DNA from: Litsea cubeba
Lineage: Eukaryota; Streptophyta; Magnoliopsida; Laurales; Lauraceae
Assembly: GCA_012931725.1 (NCBI GenBank)
Contig: WHSA01000385.1
Coordinates: forward strand, 48,599-112,598
Direction: 5' to 3'
DNA length: 64,000 nt
Part shown: positions 53,485 to 62,863 of the stretch, one piece after another
Numbering within the stretch: position 1 is the first letter of the stretch
Layout: every line of letters starts with the position of its first letter
The notes under the pieces: model-generated
What the model was told of the DNA's origin: nothing
The model's database searches: none
Seen by the model: the letters and a program-made list of their open reading frames with translations, nothing else
Program-made: the position numbers and the translations under genes

Positions 53485-53542
53485 CGCTTGTGGCGGTCGC
53501 AAATAGCCTCATTAGCGACCGCCATAGGCGGTCGCTAAAGCC
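53485..53542. repeat. CACTA left subterminal repeats
   Basis: GGCGGCCGCTTGTGGCGG and the palindromic pair TTAGCGACCGCCA / AGGCGGTCGCTAA lie within 100 bp of the left end. The same words recur at the right end. Such subterminal repeats bind the CACTA transposase in known elements. Confidence 0.88.
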
Positions 53543-53627
53543 TTTTCTACAAAGATCCGCACCGAAACCCATTTCCTTCATTTCCCTTCCCCCCCTTTTT
53601 TCCCCTGCTCCCGCCCTCGTCCCGCGC

Positions 53628-54158
53628 TTATCTCTCCCTCTCTATCTCCCTCCCTCCCTCCCTCCCTCCCTCTCCCTCCCTCTCTCTCCCTCTCGCTGTC
53701 GCTCTCGCTCTGCTCTCGAATCTGACGGAGGCCGTCGAAGTAGTCATCGGTGAGCTCTGCGACGAGGACGACGACGGCAGGATCTGCAGCGAAGACACGG
53801 ACTCGGACACCAAGGCCGTGGCGCCCTCCGCCTGGAGAAACTCCTCCAGGAGGCAGCCGACGAGCCGGTGCGCCTCGCGGGCGGGCAGCGGAGGGCAGTT
53901 CCGCGATAACGCCGTGAGGAAATCCCTAGCGATCCCATCCGCGTCGCTGCTGCGGGCGGATGCGATGATGACAACGTCTGCAATAACGACGCCAGCCTCG
54001 GAGGAGAAATCAAGGGAGAGTTCGGCGGCCTTCGCTACGTAGGGGAGGAGATCTGAGAAGGAGGAAATGGCGTCGATGGAGAAGGAGAGAGGCCAGAAGG
54101 AGGCGTTGAATGAGGATGGAATCGAACGAAGGAAGTCAAGGATGGCGGATTTGGGATC
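53628..54158 (-). pseudogene. Captured fragment of phosphatidylinositol 4-kinase alpha (5' exon)
   Basis: The minus strand is continuously open for about 175 codons. It reads DPKSAILDFLRSIPSSFNAS, AKAAELSLDFSSEAGVVIAD, DGIARDFLTALSRNCPPLPA, HRLVGCLLEEFLQAEG and SSSSSQSSPMTTST. Order and motifs match, from memory, the N-terminal region of plant PI4K alpha (NEFL.AIP.SF..SFWP; AFL.ALS; LL.QF; SSSQGSP). The kinase domain is absent. After SPMTTST the frame runs into a (CCCT)n-type low-complexity tract. GC content is much higher than the rest of the element, suggesting a 5' exon origin. Not a functional gene. Confidence 0.75.
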
Positions 54159-54625
54159 GCGAGGGGTGTTGGCGTTGGTGGTGTTATTTTCTTCGTGTTG
54201 TTGGTAGGGGCATTTCCACCTCCACCTTCTCTACCAGTTGTCTCCACAAATCTCAATCCTTTCCAAGGCAACACCCCCAATCTCTTCTTCTCCAAACCCT
54301 AAATTTCTTCCACACCTTCTTATTATTATTGAAGATTTCTCCTCGATCCCAACTGCAGTCCCCAACAAACGTGTGAACAATATCAAAATGCCTCAAAAGT
54401 CAAGATGGAAGAAAAGGCAAAAACAGGGGATATTCTCTTCCTCTTTCTTATAAATGTTTGGGGGTTTGTGTCTCTAGATTTTCTCAGCCAAACATTAAAC
54501 CCAGAAAGATTTTGTTTCTTCCTTTGATGGAAACCACAATTCTGTACTCTTTTCCCCATACATCAACCTTTCTCCCTTTCTGCCTCACTAGAACGGAGAA
54601 CCTGAAAAACTTGCAATTTTCTCAG

Positions 54626-54954
54626 ATGGGTCCTATCAAAAGCATGATTCTGATCATCATTCCAGCTTTTTTCAGTATATCAGCTGCTTGCTCTAATGGA
54701 GAGTGTAAGGTCAGTTTTCTTTCTTAATCTTTCCTATAATCTCATGAGATGCATGCTACTGCTACTGGGCTTGTTTGAGTGTCATTACATTGGAATTTAA
54801 CTGACTTTTGATTTACTTTGAACCATCATAGCTTCTTGATGAATGCTCAACCGACAGCGATTGTGCAGCTGGATTGTATTGCTTCTCCTGCCCACTAGGA
54901 TTTTCAGGTTCAAGATGCGTTCGTTCAGCAATCACAGACCAATTCAAGCTAATT
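54626..54954 (+). pseudogene. Captured fragment of a PI-PLC X domain-containing protein (two exons)
   Basis: Exon 1 (54626-54709) encodes MGPIKSMILIIIPAFFSISA then ACSNGECK: a signal peptide plus the start of the mature protein. A GT-AG intron at 54710-54831 follows. Exon 2 (54832-54954) encodes LLDECSTDSDCAAGLYCFSC then PLGFSGSRCVRSAITDQFKL. The Cys pattern matches the N-terminus of plant GPI-anchored PLC-like phosphodiesterases (At5g67130 type). The catalytic X domain is missing. A GT follows directly, as at a splice donor, so the fragment ends inside the next intron. Confidence 0.75.
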
Positions 54955-55939
54955 GTAATTTTCTTGTTCTTCCTTCTACATGCCTTTTTCTTTGTATTTA
55001 TTTTCATAGTCAGCATTAGCAATCTCCACAATATTAGATACATTGGGACTGTCTCACTGTCCATGTGTTGCGATTGATACTTAATATACAATTCTATTTC
55101 ATGAGGCACTGCTTTCAGGATGCTTAAAAATCTCCCAGATCTGAAGATCAGAACTATTTAGTTTTCTTTAAGTAGTATGTGGATGGCAATCTGTTTTCAT
55201 GTGTTTGAGACCTTTAAAAACTGATGTTAATGTCTTTTTTTTTCACTGATGTTAGTGTCTTTGGTTAGTACATCACACACATATTATTATTATTATCATT
55301 ATTTATTTATTTATTTTATGGGTAAAGATTTGTTGAAATCTAAGACTCTTCCTTTTCCTTGGATAAATCGACCCTTGTTTCTTTTTTCTTCCCTGATTTG
55401 GAACCTCACATCTTGAGCTTATTTGACTGGGTTGGTTTTTGGGGAAACTGTCTTGTTTTATGAAATGGTCGTTTTCTTCTTTTTCCCTGATTTGGAACCT
55501 GGTAGTGTTTTGATTAATGGGTTTCACTGTTTATGATGATTTGTGTATTGGTAGGTTATGATTTCAGTGTTGTTGCTTCTGTTTCCATTGGTGGGTTATG
55601 ATTGATGTTTGGCTTATTTGGAACTCTGATCTTATTTGTGCGGCAACTATTTCCATTGGTGGGTTATGGTTGTAAATGATATAAGTGATGTTTGGTTGCT
55701 TTGATTGGGTTGGTTTTGGGAGAATTGGCTTGTTTTTTGAAATGGGTATTTTGTTTTTGCACTGATTTGCTATCTTGTACTGTTTGTATTGATGGGTTTC
55801 ACTAGTTTTGATGCAATTGGTGAGCTATGAATAGAAGAGTGCTAGCTTTGATGTTTTGCTGATTTAGTTAGGTTGGTTTTGGTGCAATTTCCCCCATTTT
55901 CACATGCTATATATTCATGTCTCTCTCAAATTTATGTAC
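54955..55939. other. CACTA interior, intron-like DNA
   Basis: T-rich, intron-like sequence with no exon recognised. Motifs such as GGTTGGTTTTGG and TTGGTGGGTTATG recur loosely between 55430 and 55880. Confidence 0.4.
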
Positions 55940-56009
55940 TATAAATTCATCAAACAAATTCAGAGTTCCAGCGACAGGATCCTTCCGAAGGGGGTTCCTA
56001 ATGTTGTTG

Positions 56010-56120
56010 AGTCTCCATACCCCAACCTGCTCTTGTGGGGCTGGAAAGTGCATTGTTCTAACTGAAAAGGATGGGAAAGATGCTGGTAGGAAGTACTTTG
56101 CCTGCCCTGTTAAAAAAGTA
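56010..56120 (+). pseudogene. Captured GRF-type zinc-finger fragment
   Basis: Encodes TPTCSCGAGKCIVLTEKDGK followed by DAGRKYFACPVKK. The spacing C-X-C-G ... GR-(K/Q)-(Y/F)-(F/Y)-x-CP is characteristic of GRF zinc fingers found in plant topoisomerase III-like, endonuclease-like and many plant-specific proteins. The parent gene cannot be named. A splice acceptor is possible just upstream, since ATTCAG ends at 55962. Confidence 0.6.
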
Positions 56121-57871
56121 GTGCTTATTACTTGAATCTGTTTTATTTGTTTCTTGTGATTTGTCAAGAATTTGTATTCTGTTGTTAAATGGAACTTGAA
56201 TATGAGGATAAGGATATCATTTACTAATAAAGAAAAATGTATGATGAAAGAAATGCATGAAGTTGTTATTTGATAGAATTAAAATAAGGAAATGATGTAA
56301 GTATTTCATAAGTCTTTCCATGTCATCCCACATTTCTTTAGATAGATACATTGAATAAATAGAGGTAATGGATCTATGATTATCTTGACTACCATTGGGG
56401 TCTAATCATTACTCAGAGACAATCTGGAACCCAGTTGTCACTAATTTGGGAAGAAACTCTCCACTGAGAAAGGACATGTCTTCTAGAGGTTGGATGACAC
56501 TTTATTCAGGTCTCAGTTACAGAAAAGCTGGAAGAGTTTCAAAGAAACTTGGCATCTCTGAAATTTGTGCATTTGATAGAGTCAAAAGAGGTGGCAAGTT
56601 TTTTCCTAAGAACAAGGGGGAATGGTGATAAGAGTCGGGTTCAAAAAGAAAGGTTCTTATTAGTCAATGATGGTGGAGTTTCAGTGATCTAGAGCAACAT
56701 GCTTTATAGTGGAAATTGTAGATATACGTATGGAGTTGGGACCATTTAGAGGTTGTGGGTCTTTAGGTGTCTGCAGTGTAGCTCTCCTATCCATTGATTT
56801 GTAAGAAGATTATTTAATTATTTATTTTTCTTTGTGTTGTACGGAGCAGATTGATGATTAGGCAAAAGATGTTTCATTTTTAGATTTATGATAATGATGT
56901 TAAACAATGTTGAAGTAGGATGGATCTGTTTTAGTTATTGGGTTATTGTGGATGGAATTGATCTGTTTGACTTGTGATCGTCTACTTATACTGTACCATT
57001 CTGGGTAGTCCCAGTGGGTACTATGTTTCTGTGTTTATGAACTTGTTTTTGGTGTTTATGTTCCTTATGGATCCTTAGCTTTGGATTATATTTTACAGTT
57101 CGATGCGTGGTGTTTGTGTTTCGGCGGGATACACAACTTATAAAGCCTGAGGTTTGCTTGATATCTATGTCACTAATTGAAGCTCTTTTTGGTATCTTTT
57201 CTTCTTCTAATCTTTATGAGATTTACTTCAATGCTATGAAGTGATAAATGATGTTGCCTTATTGTCAGATCATACAACATATTTTGCTTGATTTGCCTAG
57301 TCTTGTATTCTTCACAACATACGGATGCACTTTTGGTCTTGTTTTGGGCTGAAATTTATTGTCAGGTTGGTTTGATTTTTGGTTGGTTGGTTTTACTTGT
57401 GTTAGTTGACTTGTGATTATTGCTTGCAACTTTTTTGTTTTTCTTATCATATGGTATTTGGCAGGCACGTGCTGTATCTACTGAGGGACTTAGGCCAAGT
57501 TTCTCTGCGAATGCTATTGTTATTGTTTTTGTATTTATCTAAGTTGTGGTAAGGATTGGTTGATATTTATGTGCTTCATGTGGCTATTTGTAAAAAAAAG
57601 AAATACTGCTTTTAGCAGCAAGCTGTATTTTGTTTATGTAGGGATTTATGGAATGCTTTGTAATTTTGACTATTATATGTAAAGGTGTATGTGACCTTTG
57701 TTTGGGCTTTGAATGTATGATTACTGTACATGACCTTTGTATGAGCTTGATAGGCCCATATTTTAAATATTAGAATGTTGTAAATGGAACTCTGTCATAT
57801 GGTATAGCATTTGTAGGAGGGTTGAGCATTTGTATCCATGTTAATCTTGCTCTTTTTTTTTTTTAATGCAG
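56121..57871. other. CACTA interior, no assigned gene
   Basis: Intron-like, T-rich DNA. A 77-codon plus-strand frame at 56395-56628 has a basic C-terminus (SYRKAGRVSKKLGI) but matches no family I know. Nothing else is supported. Confidence 0.4.
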
Positions 57872-57957
57872 GATTGAAGAAAAGAAGAGAAGTTTCCACA
57901 TTTTTTGATGAATCCAAGAACATAGTAACCAAGCGAATCTACAAGAAATATAAGCAG
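57872..57957 (+). pseudogene. Exon-like segment of unknown gene
   Basis: An 86-bp open segment bounded by a strong polypyrimidine-AG acceptor (57847-57871) and GTAAG donor (57958). It encodes KKRREVSTFFDESKNIVTKR followed by IYKKYKQ, with no stops. It looks like an internal exon of a captured gene. Family not recognised. Confidence 0.5.
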
Positions 57958-58227
57958 GTAAGTTGGGCACTTTACAATGGTTCAATGTTCATCCATGAGA
58001 TATGCAATTCAAATTTATATGTAAATTTCATGCACTTTACAATGGTCTGAAAGTGTACGTTCATGTGGATGGACTGCACGTTAGTCTGAATTTGACCTCT
58101 TGGCAGAATGGATGGTTATCATTTCAATCCGGGTCAGAAAATCAGAACTCAAGTTGGACTGCAATTGAATTCAGATGCCCATTGATCTGGTTTTGTTTAA
58201 TTTGTTGTTGTTTTTTTTATTGGGCAG

Positions 58228-59160
58228 TGGCCATGGAAGCTTCTCTAACAACCGCAAGCTGAATAGTGTCGTCGGGCATCTCTTGCATACCTCAATTCTC
58301 GTCCCATATCATGGCTGGTAATTTCTCCTTCCATTATCAGACTCTGTTTCTATATATGTCCTCTGTTCCTTTGTAGACCCAACTATGTAGTTATAGAAAA
58401 TGTGTTCTGTTTTCCATCTGAATGTCAATTTGAATTTTCTTGGGTTATGAATTTGTAGGAGAATCAGTCACAGAACTCATCATCAGAACCATGGGCACGT
58501 CGAGAATGATGAATCATGGCACCCGGTTAGTTGTCCTATTTGCATCTTAAGATTGTTTTCTCTTTTTTATATTCTGGCAATCCTTTGTTGATGTTTTGTA
58601 AATGATCTTGGTTTTGCTTCTATCTGTTACAGTTGTCTGAGAAGATTTATAAGAGTTTGGATGACGTTACCCGTAAAATGCGGTTTACCGTCCCCTTTCC
58701 TTTGTTTGCATATCCTGTCTATCTGGTGAGTGTTAGTCCCTGCATGAGCAAAAACCAATCATAGATTAGATATCTGGTATTGAACTCTGTATCTTTGGTT
58801 ATGAATTGTGATGCAGTGGAGTAGAAGACTTTAATCCAAACAGCGACTTGTTTCTCCCCAATGAGAAGAAAGATATCACCACCTCTACTTTGTGCTGGAC
58901 TGCAATGGTGGGCTTGCTGGTGGGGTTGTCATGTGCGTTTGGTCCTGCAATGATATTTAAGCTCTATGGTGTGCCTTATTTGGTAGGCCCTTATGTTTTC
59001 TCATGTCTAATTCTGATGGTTTCTTTCTCTGCGATTGGCTGATGATTAACCATTTCATGAACTCACTTTTCAAACACAGATATTTGTTGCTTGGTTGGAT
59101 CTGGTCACTTACTTGCATCATCATGGCCACGAGCAAAAGCTTCCTTGGTACCGTGGGAAG
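58228..59160 (+). pseudogene. Captured omega-3 fatty acid desaturase fragment (five exons)
   Basis: Exons 58228-58317, 58459-58525, 58633-58735, 58817-58982 and 59081-59160, each with GT-AG borders. They encode GHGSFSNNRKLNSVVGHLLH, then TSILVPYHGW, RISHRTHHQNHGHVENDESW (His box HRTHH), LSEKIYKSLDDVTRKMRFTV and YPVYL. The later exons give DFNPNSDLFLPNEKKDITTS, then FKLYGVPYL, and IFVAWLDLVTYLHHHGHEQK with LPWYRGK. This is the central part of FAD3/FAD7/FAD8-type desaturases, which add the omega-3 double bond to membrane lipids. A deletion with frameshift removes the SPGK.GSH segment at the start of exon four. Both ends are missing, so it is non-functional. Confidence 0.9.
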
Positions 59161-61898
59161 GTATTAATTTTACTTGCCATTTTTTAAAATGCTTTCTATA
59201 GCTGCTAATATATTAATGCTATGATTTTAGTTTTGTAGTTATCTCTATAGTTCTTGGTGTGCTGCTTTCCTGTGAAATTACTTGGGGATGTTTTGGCTCC
59301 TTGTCATCTTAGTTCTCCTGGTTTTCAGGGTTATTTTCTATTGGTAGTGTACTGTTTTATTTCTGCAATACTGAACTGAATTGTATGTACTCAGACTAAC
59401 ATAAATTCCTGGTTTTATTGCCACAAGTGCAGAATTAGAAATGGGAAAAAAGGTACAGTACAGCTCGCTTGGATTTCTAGGCTAGAACGAGTGTCAGTGT
59501 GCTCAGTGGTTCAGTGGATGATACCATAAATAGAGTAGGGCCCAACCTGAATTGCTCATTCATTGCAACCTCCCAACCAGTTGGTTCACATATTGATTGA
59601 TCCTCCCACTAGGTGGTCCTCAATTAGGTGTCTCCAACCTGGAAGATCCCACGCCATCCATATTGCAATCGATCAACCTCAATGGGGCCAACCTTTGCCG
59701 CAAAATCAATATACCAATACTCAATTTAGTTACTGAAAATTTGGGAATTCATCACTGGAAAAAGAAAAGAAAAAGCTTGTTTGATTACCCTTGTTTTGTA
59801 CTCATCCATTCCCTCAGTTTCACGTCAGTGTGGAGTCAACTCGGTCAACTGGACCAAGTCAAGGTCTTCCAAGTCTTCAAGATTAATTATTTTAAGTTGT
59901 TTCATGACTGTTACGTTTTCTAGATATCCGAAAGTCTTCTTTTACTAGAAATATCTGTTTAGTATAGGTTAAGTAACTATTATGTTCATAGTCCGGAGAA
60001 ATATTGTAATCTTATTATATTCCCAAGTGTGATATGGTGAATTTGAAAGAGAGTTTTATCCTCCTCAGCTCCTCTCCTCTTCCTACAAACATTCCTTTAA
60101 CCAGTTTATGTTTCCTTATTACCCAATATCCTTGTCTTGCCAATTTTTCTCCATGTGGACGTATAAAGAGGTTGGGGATGCCATCAATAAACTGGTACAC
60201 CCTGAATTTCAAGGTCCACAAGCCTCATTCATCAGCTAGGTTGTATAAAACAGAACTGGAAGTAGCTGTAAAAAAAAGCCTCTCTTTTGCAAGAGGGTTT
60301 CTGGGCCAAGTCACCTCCGCATAAGCTCGTAAACGTCGTTGTAGGATGAAGATGATGATGGATGGGCCTATATTGTGACCATAATGCTGGGTGGAATCAG
60401 CCCTCTTAGAGCTTAATCAATGGTACTAAATGCAAGGCGTCAATTGATTGACATTTCATTTCATCATTCTAGATTTGATTGATGGTTGGCAATGAAGTTC
60501 AGTGTTTAAAGACCCACTAATACAAAAGTTTTGATGTATCCCAGATTACTAGCTTTTTAATAATAAATGACGATGACAGGATGATAATAGTAATTGATAG
60601 TAATTATAATGATACATGGGAAATTCCTTGTTATGTTGCTGACAATTGCACGAAAAAAAGGGGGCACATTTCAGCTTGGATTTCTAGGCTTTACCCATTC
60701 AAATCCACGGTTCAGTGGTTGATACCATAAAACGAAATGGTTCCAACCCAAATGGCCCATGCATTGTGATCTCCCAGATTACAAGCTCCTGTTCATCAAT
60801 TAATCTGTGAAATTTGCTCTGTTGAATGGGGATTGTTGATAATGATTGTACCAACTGCAGCCTGTTGAGGCAAAATCAAAATAACAACACTTGATTTGGT
60901 TGCTAAAGATCTATTGAGGTTACGCGGCCAACTTTTATAGAGCTTATTTCATTCCGTTGGTTCTACCCTTTATCATCCCATCCTCCCTCTCTCTATTTTC
61001 TTGGCCCCGACCAAGTTGCTCAAGCATACGACAATTTTCATCGCTTCCACATCATTCCTTCGTGTTTTTGTGAACTTACTTCCTAAGGCTGATTATAAAC
61101 CAAAACTTTCCTTGTGTAATGTATAAACGATATGGACCATTCATCTGTTTGTTCTACCATGCTATGTTATACACCAAAAGTTAGTGACCGATCCTAGTCA
61201 CTGACTGGGAGACTTCCTGACACTGCATGCTGACCATTGCTTTAACTATTTCTTTATTTTCATTATTTCTTACCAACCACATCAATTTTTATCTGAGTTT
61301 TGAAACACCAATCACTGGCCAGTATCCTTCATGTGGATTACGGAGCATGTCACAACCATGTTAAGAGTCGAACAGATGATCAACTCGCTCATAGAGCCAG
61401 TCACATATTTGTTGACTAAGCAATCACAACTTACATTTAACTGTATAACTTTTGAAGTGATATCTCTTTAGAGTTTTCTTACGTTAGGGTAAATGAGTAT
61501 GTTTTGAACTGCATAATGACATGAGGGGTCAAGCTTCTTGTGATGCAGGCTGTTCATATGATGGACCGTTTTGTTCATCCCTCATCAGGCTGATACTAAT
61601 CATCCTATTGCCCACTTCTTCTTTTTCCTCTCTAATATCCTATTGCATACATTTAATGCAGACAATATACTGAAATAAAGCTAGCTAATTGTGTGGCTAA
61701 AATTTTATGTTAATGGAGATATGGTGGTATCAAACGTCATGGTGAGTTCTCTAGATGAACAGCAGTGTAAACTTGAGCCCGCTTGTACCATTGCATTATT
61801 GAACAAGAAATGGCCATTTTTTGTGCTTGACCAACATATAATGCTTATTGTTGCTGTCATCATGGTCTCAATTTAAACTTGTGTCTGTTGTTCTGCAG
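59161..61898. other. CACTA interior with a diverged direct repeat
   Basis: Mostly intron- or promoter-like DNA. Segments starting at about 59465 and 60675 align: both contain CTTGGATTTCTAGGCT, then GGTTCAGTGG.TGATACCATAAA, and further on CAAAATCAA.ATA. This indicates an old duplication about 1.2 kb apart. A 96-codon frame at 60034-60324 has no recognised family. Confidence 0.45.
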
Positions 61899-62300
61899 TC
61901 CAATATGGTTTTCTCCATTTTCTGTCCATCAACAGCAACTTGCAGTCCTGGCCCAGCAACAGTCCCTTCTCATGGCCGCTGCCTCTAAATCTGCTGCTGG
62001 TGGTGGAGCTTCAATATTTCATGGGAAAATGGATAAGCCTGGATCCCAACTTCTTAATGGCAACTTGCCGGTACAGAATTGGCCCAATGTTGGCTTTCAA
62101 ACACCAGGAATGATGATGCCAATGGGTGGACAAAATGATCTACGGAAACATATGCAGGCAGACTGCTATACACTTTTACCTCAGTTCTTGTTAAAAAGCT
62201 TCCAATCAGTAGACTAAATATTGCTTCTTTCTTTGAAGCAGGCAGGAAACCTCAGACCAGTACAGCTAGTGGGGAATTCAAGACCTTTGCCTGTGGCTGG
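61899..62300 (+). pseudogene. Captured fragment of ARF-GAP AGD5 (NEVERSHED) C-terminal region
   Basis: Exon 61899-62157 encodes VHQQQLAVLAQQQSLLMAAA, then QNWPNVGFQTPGMMMPMGGQ and NDLRKHMQ. The next exon, 62242-62300, encodes AGNLRPVQLVGNSRPLPVAG. The Q-rich and NWPN.G motifs match, from memory, the C-terminal half of the plant ARF GTPase-activating protein AGD5, a trans-Golgi trafficking factor. The GAP zinc finger is absent. One extra T near 61911 breaks the frame (SNMV.PFSVHQQQ expected), and the intron at 62158-62241 begins GC rather than GT. Confidence 0.8.
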
Positions 62301-62464
62301 GTACGCTTTCATTCCAAATGGTTATCTTATCCAATTTCCAGTACTTATTTTGATTTGGTGGCACCTTTTTTGGAATTTGGATTTTTTTTATTTTGGTGTG
62401 TTGGGTAGGTTCTCATGGTATTAAAACATGCCCTTTACGAAGGGGGTCCGGGGGTATCCCCCGG

Positions 62465-62847
62465 CGGGGGTCGAGCTATTAGCGACCGCCATTGGCGGTC
62501 GCTAATACTTTTTTAAAAAAATTATTTAGTATTAGCGGCCGCCATTGGCGGTCGCTAATAGTTTTAAAATTTTTTTAAAAATTATTTAGTACAAATGGCG
62601 GCCGCCATTCACAAACGCCAATGGCGGCCGCTAAAAGTGTTTATCAGTATATAGAAAATAAAAAAAGAACATTAGCGACCGCCATTTGTACATTTAGCGA
62701 CGGCTGATGGCGGCCGCTACAGGTGGTCGCGCGGTCGCTATAGTTTAGCGACGAAGTTTCCGCGGCCGATATTTAGCGGTCGCTAAAGAGTATTAGCGAC
62801 CGCCATTTGACTTTTAGCGACGGCTAATGGCGGCCGCTAAAAGTCTG
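62465..62847. repeat. CACTA right subterminal repeat block
   Basis: At least ten copies of GCGACCGCCA or GGCGGTCGC / GGCGGCCGC, many paired as palindromes of the form TTAGCGACCGCCAT-TGGCGGTCGCTAA and separated by A/T-rich spacers. The block is denser than at the left end. It is a typical CACTA transposase-binding region. Confidence 0.88.
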
Positions 62848-62863
62848 TTTTCTAGTAGTGCAA

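Larger units (their letters stand above)
53441..62860 (+). mobile_element. CACTA (En/Spm-type) element carrying host gene fragments
   Basis: 9420 bp. Left end CACTACTAGAAAA (53441-53453), right end TTTTCTAGTAGTG (62848-62860): 13-bp perfect TIRs, with further partial matches inward. A 3-bp target duplication CAA (53438-53440 and 62861-62863) is as expected for CACTA elements. Subterminal GCGACCGCCA-type repeats lie near both ends. The interior carries pieces of at least five plant genes with introns retained, and no TNP1/TNP2-like transposase is seen. It is therefore a non-autonomous gene-capturing element. Orientation is arbitrary. Confidence 0.93.

Noticed and set aside
54110..54453. Plus-strand frames over 54110-54453 in the CACTA element
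   Set aside because: Partly antisense to the PI4K alpha fragment and otherwise low complexity. May contain another captured piece but no motif is recognised.
62465..62847. CRISPR-like regularly spaced palindromes
   Set aside because: Spacers are short A/T tracts of varying length and the repeats match CACTA subterminal sites. Eukaryotic plant context.
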